This document shows, in pieces, positions 5,810 to 8,546 of a stretch of 8,546 bases of DNA. The notes under the pieces were generated by a model, which worked only from the letters and a program-made list of their open reading frames with translations, made no database searches and was not told the origin of the DNA. A program made the translations under genes and the position numbers. The stretch's first letter is position 1; the number at the start of each line of letters is the position of its first letter. Origin of the DNA: Nitrococcus sp. (GTDB lineage Bacteria > Pseudomonadota > Gammaproteobacteria > Nitrococcales > Nitrococcaceae); NCBI GenBank assembly GCA_030452365.1, contig JAKDMK010000078.1, forward strand, positions 1 through 8,546. The letters are read 5' to 3'.

Positions 5810-6976
5810 ATGACGGATATCCGGTCAGACAGCCTGCCAATGCCCGACCAGGCGCGATTGCTCGCCATGCTGCGCTCGACGGGGGTCGAGCATTCGCCTG
5901 CACAATCCAGCGGTGCCGATACCCGGCCGCAAGAGCGGCACGCCATGCTCTCATATGGCGCGGTGACGGGGCTGCTGACCGGATTGCTTCTGGTCCTGGC
6001 ATTGGCTGGGCTGATGCTGGGATCAGTGCACATACCGGCACCGACGGCGTTGGGGGTTATCGTCAATGCCGTCCTTGGCATGGAACTCGTGCCAGCCACC
6101 TGGCGCGACGTCTATACCACCATCATCATCGAAACCCGTGCGCCACGGGTCATTCTGGCCGGGGCGGTCGGAGCAACACTGGCAGCGACCGGCATGACCA
6201 TCCAGGCCATCGTGCGCAATCCCCTTGCCGGACCGAGCATGCTGGGCGTCTCGTCCGGCGCCGCCACCGGAGCGGTGGTGGCGATGCGCTGGGGCCTGGT
6301 TGGTCTTGGCGCTTTCAGCCTCCATCTCTCTGCCTTTGCCGGTGCCCTGGTGACGCTGGTGAGCGTCTTCTGGGTGGCGCGGACCGGTGGGTCGATGTCC
6401 CCAACGCGTCTGGTGCTGGCCGGCATCGCCATGAGTTCCGTGCTTGGCGCCCTCACCAGCCTGCTGGTGCTCACCTCACCCGATCCGCAAATGGCGGCGC
6501 GCGTGCTGTTCTGGACGCTTGGAAGCTTCGGCTCAGCGCAATGGAAGCTGTTGCCGCTTCCCGTCGCGGCGCTGATAATCGGCCTTGGCGTGATGCTGGT
6601 GCAAGCGCGTCGGCTCAACCTCCTGATGGCGGGCGACGAGAGCGCCACGGCACTCGGCCTCGACGTCAACCGCTTCCGCCAGAGCATGTTCGTTCTCACC
6701 GCCGCCCTGACCGGCGTCATGGTCGCCGTGTCCGGGGTCATCGGTTTTGTCGGGCTCATCGTTCCGCACATTGTAAGATTTCTGGTTGGGGCCGACCATC
6801 GGCGAGCGCTGCCGGTCGTCGCGTTGGTTGGCGCCAGCTTCACCATCGGCGCGGATATGGTGGCACGCAGCGTGATTTCGCCGCTGGAGCTGCCAGTCGG
6901 AATCATCACCGCACTGGTCGGCGGGCCTTTCTTCATCTGGTTGCTACGGCGCGACGCCAAAGGCAGGCATGCATGA
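5810..6976 (+). CDS. ABC transporter permease, FecCD/BtuC family
   Basis: Two copies of this inner-membrane protein would form the channel of the importer. The 388-aa sequence has about nine to ten hydrophobic helices. It shows the family hallmarks ETRAPRVILAGAVGATLAATG at about 108-128 with RNPLAGPSMLGVSSGA at 136-151, a cytoplasmic coupling region (GDESATALGLDV at 275-286), GFVGLIVPHIVR at 312-323, and a C-terminal ELPVGIITALVGGPFFIWLL at 360-379. Family members are usually 320-350 aa. The excess is a hydrophilic N-terminal tail of about 45 residues before the first helix. The listed start follows the binding-protein stop by six bases with GAGGA upstream. ATG at 5945 would give a standard-length protein of 343 aa but has little ribosome binding site. 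Its stop overlaps the ATPase start as ATGA. Confidence 0.92.
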   Translation: MTDIRSDSLPMPDQARLLAMLRSTGVEHSPAQSSGADTRPQERHAMLSYGAVTGLLTGLLLVLALAGLMLGSVHIPAPTALGVIVNAVLGMELVPATWRDVYTTIIIETRAPRVILAGAVGATLAATGMTIQAIVRNPLAGPSMLGVSSGAATGAVVAMRWGLVGLGAFSLHLSAFAGALVTLVSVFWVARTGGSMSPTRLVLAGIAMSSVLGALTSLLVLTSPDPQMAARVLFWTLGSFGSAQWKLLPLPVAALIIGLGVMLVQARRLNLLMAGDESATALGLDVNRFRQSMFVLTAALTGVMVAVSGVIGFVGLIVPHIVRFLVGADHRRALPVVALVGASFTIGADMVARSVISPLELPVGIITALVGGPFFIWLLRRDAKGRHA

Positions 6977-7746
6977 GCCTGCATCCCGGGCGCCTCTGCC
7001 TCGAAGGCGTGAGCTTCGCAATCGATGGCCGCGACCTGGTCAGCGGCATTTCGCTCAATGCCGCTCCTGGCGAGATGATCGGCCTGCTCGGACCGAACGG
7101 GGCCGGCAAATCGTCGCTGTTGCGCACCATCTACAGGACCAACCGGCCGACTTCCGGTCAGGTGCGGGTCAATGACATGGATGTCTGGCAGCAATCGGCG
7201 GGCTGGACCGCCCGCCACATTGGAGCGGTGCTGCAGGACATGCCTGCCGATTTTCCGCTCACGGTTAGCGATATCGTCGCCATGGGGCGCTCGGCCCACA
7301 AGCGGCTATTCGAAACCGACTCCGACCATGACAGGACCCTGATCGATTCCGCTATCGCTCTGCTGCAACTGATCCCGTTCAAGGACCGTCTCTTCCACAC
7401 CCTGTCGGGCGGTGAGCGCCAGCGGGTGCTGGTGGCCAGGGCGCTGGTGCAGCAGCCAGCGGTGCTGGTACTCGATGAACCTACCAATCACCTCGACCTT
7501 CATCACCAGATCCAGTTGCTGCGTTTCGTGCGCAACCTCGGCGTGACGGTGATCGCCGCCCTGCACGACCTCAACCTGGCTGCGATGTTCTGCGACCGGC
7601 TGTGCTTGTTGTACAAGGGGCGCATGGAAGCGCTCGGTTCGCCTGAACACGTCCTCACCACGGAGCGCCTCGCGCGCATCTACCGCATCGAGGCAACGCT
7701 GACCCGCAACCCACGCACAGATACGGTCTGGGTCATGCCGTCGTGA
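6973..7746 (+). CDS. ABC transporter ATP-binding protein, FepC/BtuD type
   Basis: This cytoplasmic ATPase drives the FecCD-type permease. In 257 aa it has Walker A (GPNGAGKS) at 40-47, the Q-loop glutamine at 88, the signature LSGGERQRV at 144-152, Walker B with catalytic glutamate and D-loop (VLVLDEPTNHLD) at 164-175, and the switch histidine at 198 (ALHDLN). The DEPTNHLD and HDLN forms are typical of the iron-siderophore/B12/haem importer ATPases. Length and single-domain structure are normal. The frame is open well upstream within the permease gene, but ATG at 6973 gives the family N-terminus and forms an ATGA overlap with the permease stop. Substrate is inferred from the riboswitch, not from this protein. 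Confidence 0.93.
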   Translation: MSLHPGRLCLEGVSFAIDGRDLVSGISLNAAPGEMIGLLGPNGAGKSSLLRTIYRTNRPTSGQVRVNDMDVWQQSAGWTARHIGAVLQDMPADFPLTVSDIVAMGRSAHKRLFETDSDHDRTLIDSAIALLQLIPFKDRLFHTLSGGERQRVLVARALVQQPAVLVLDEPTNHLDLHHQIQLLRFVRNLGVTVIAALHDLNLAAMFCDRLCLLYKGRMEALGSPEHVLTTERLARIYRIEATLTRNPRTDTVWVMPS

Positions 7747-7796
7747 CCAAGGCCAGAAGGACGGAGCGCGCCTCTGACCTGATGGCGGGTAGGCAT

Positions 7797-7815
7797 TGTG
7801 TGTGTGTGTGTGTGT
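7797..7815 (+). repeat. TG dinucleotide microsatellite (nine and a half units)
   Basis: Nineteen bases of uninterrupted TG repeat lie 50 bases after the ATPase stop and about 170 bases before the DUF1007 start. Such tracts change length by replication slippage. Here the tract is outside any gene, so a length change would alter only spacing or promoter geometry. Confidence 0.9.
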
Positions 7816-7973
7816 CGACTCGCTAGTGCGGATCGATCCAGTCTTGGTTTCGCCGTAAAGCATTCCTACCCCAGCAATACTCGCCATGAGCCTGGATCAG
7901 GGCGGGCGCCGACAGTGGAAGACTCGTCGCACACAACGGTGACCTATTGCCGACCGTGATCAACTCTCTTGCC

Positions 7974-7978
7974 GGGGG
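7974..7978 (+). promoter_or_regulatory. Ribosome binding site deciding the DUF1007 start
   Basis: GGGGG lies eight bases upstream of ATG 7987. The frame also opens with TTG at 7969, upstream of this element and without a site of its own, so ATG 7987 is the better start. Confidence 0.5.
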
Positions 7979-7986
7979 CTCGGCAC

Positions 7987-8514
7987 ATGCCGGTGGAATT
8001 TTCGGTTCGACATCTGGTCGCGGCGGTTTCCGGCCTGTTGCTGATTCTGACCGGCGCGCCTCCCGCCTCGGCACACCCGCACATCTTCGTCGACGCCAGG
8101 GCAAAGTTGGTCTTCAACGATGCTGGCGCCATCGAGCAGCTGCGGCACGAATGGACCTTCGATCCTTCCTTCTCGGCCTGGATAATCCAGGGGCTCGATA
8201 CTGATGACGACGGGGTGGTAAGCAGTCCCGAGATGCAGCGGCTTGCCGACGAGAACATGGTCGGGCTCGCCGGCTATCAGTTCTACACCTACGCTTCGAT
8301 CGGCGAACGCGACCTCGCCTTCGAAGCGGTGGGCGATCAGTCGATGGCCTACGAGGACGGTCGGGTGACGCTGCAGTACAGCATCCACCTGGCCGAGCCC
8401 ACGGTGCTCGACGGCACGCTGGAGTTGGCGGTTGGCGACCCGGAATATTATGTCGCAATTACCATTGCAGATGCATCCGCAGTGACACGCCGACCTCAAG
8501 GCAAAGGCGCATGA
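7987..8514 (+). CDS. DUF1007 family periplasmic protein, possibly frameshifted at the C-terminus
   Basis: DUF1007 proteins are small exported proteins of unknown biochemistry, commonly encoded next to NicO/RcnA-type nickel/cobalt transporters. The 175-aa product has a signal peptide (hydrophobic core about 10-22, cleavage after ASA at 29), so the mature N-terminus begins HPHIFVDA, a possible metal-binding histidine pair. An EF-hand-like loop is at 71-82 (DTDDDGVVSSPE, with acidic residues at positions 1, 3, 5 and 12). The EYYVAITIA segment near the end matches the last conserved block. Family members usually run about 30 residues longer, through a cysteine-containing segment. Here the frame stops early, while another frame continues with a protein-like sequence (ADLKAKAHEQLYGHDHPYE). 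That suggests a one-base frameshift near 8482-8490, or a genuinely short version. It probably belongs to the same cobalt/B12 regulon, though the gap before it leaves this open. Confidence 0.8.
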   Translation: MPVEFSVRHLVAAVSGLLLILTGAPPASAHPHIFVDARAKLVFNDAGAIEQLRHEWTFDPSFSAWIIQGLDTDDDGVVSSPEMQRLADENMVGLAGYQFYTYASIGERDLAFEAVGDQSMAYEDGRVTLQYSIHLAEPTVLDGTLELAVGDPEYYVAITIADASAVTRRPQGKGA

Positions 8515-8546
8515 GCAACTGTATGGTCATGACCATCCCTATGAGC
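8511..8546 (+). CDS. Possible start of a downstream gene, cut by the window
   Basis: ATG at 8511 overlaps the DUF1007 stop as ATGA, like other junctions in this operon, and stays open to the window end (MSNCMVMTIPMS, with a further in-frame ATG at 8529). Twelve methionine-rich residues are too few to identify. By family context a NicO/RcnA-type nickel/cobalt permease would be expected. The competing reading is that DUF1007 itself continues here in the frame giving EQLYGHDHPYE, in which case this start is spurious. Confidence 0.25.
   Translation, partial: MSNCMVMTIPMS

Larger units (their letters stand above)
7747..7986 (+). other. Intergenic gap between importer and DUF1007 gene
   Basis: About 240 bases interrupt an otherwise tightly packed operon. 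The gap holds a TG microsatellite (7797-7815), a short GATCGATC palindrome (7831-7838) and the ribosome binding site of the next gene. I see no second B12 box, no intrinsic terminator and no convincing ORF. An internal promoter is possible, since the gap is long enough, but I cannot identify -35 and -10 boxes with confidence. Confidence 0.5.

Noticed and set aside
6112..7299. Long open frame of 395 codons on the minus strand
   Set aside because: It lies opposite the permease and ATPase genes, which carry complete family motifs. Its translation is rich in Arg, Thr, Ala and Pro with no recognisable domain, as expected for an antisense shadow in GC-rich DNA.
1..8546. CRISPR arrays, tRNA/rRNA genes, insertion sequences, attachment sites, phage defence genes
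   Set aside because: No spaced direct repeats, tRNA-like folds, transposase motifs or terminal inverted repeats were seen on either strand.

Overview
The window reads as chromosomal DNA from a GC-rich alphaproteobacterium, probably Hyphomicrobiales. This rests on codon use, protein style and gene content only; no rRNA, tRNA or other phylogenetic marker is present. It holds two metal-related transport loci transcribed away from each other from a shared intergenic region at about 3156-3343.

Left locus, minus strand (152-3155): a high-affinity molybdate uptake cluster in the order modE-like regulator, modA (periplasmic molybdate binding protein), modB (inner-membrane permease) and modC (ATPase with a C-terminal molybdate-binding domain). 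An 18-bp dyad lies between modE and the modA ribosome binding site and is a candidate operator. The extreme left end (3-137) may hold the last 44 codons of an unidentified plus-strand gene convergent with modC.

Right locus, plus strand (about 3344 to the window end): a clear cobalamin (B12) riboswitch. It is followed by a hairpin, a strong Shine-Dalgarno site with a 25-codon leader ORF, a 24-bp perfect palindrome and an unrecognised 46-aa ORF. Next come a luciferase-like flavin monooxygenase gene carrying two apparent single-base deletions, and a complete FepBCD/BtuFCD-type ABC importer (binding protein, permease, ATPase). After a roughly 240-bp gap with a TG microsatellite comes a periplasmic DUF1007 protein, a family often found beside nickel/cobalt transporters. 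Most junctions are ATGA stop/start overlaps, which suggests a translationally coupled operon.

Taken together, the right locus looks like a B12-repressed system for taking up a corrinoid or a cobalt chelate. The flavin monooxygenase could act on the organic ligand. This substrate assignment is inference; the riboswitch, the importer architecture and the monooxygenase family are directly readable. The frameshifts in the monooxygenase, and possibly one at the end of DUF1007, mean either recent decay or sequence errors.
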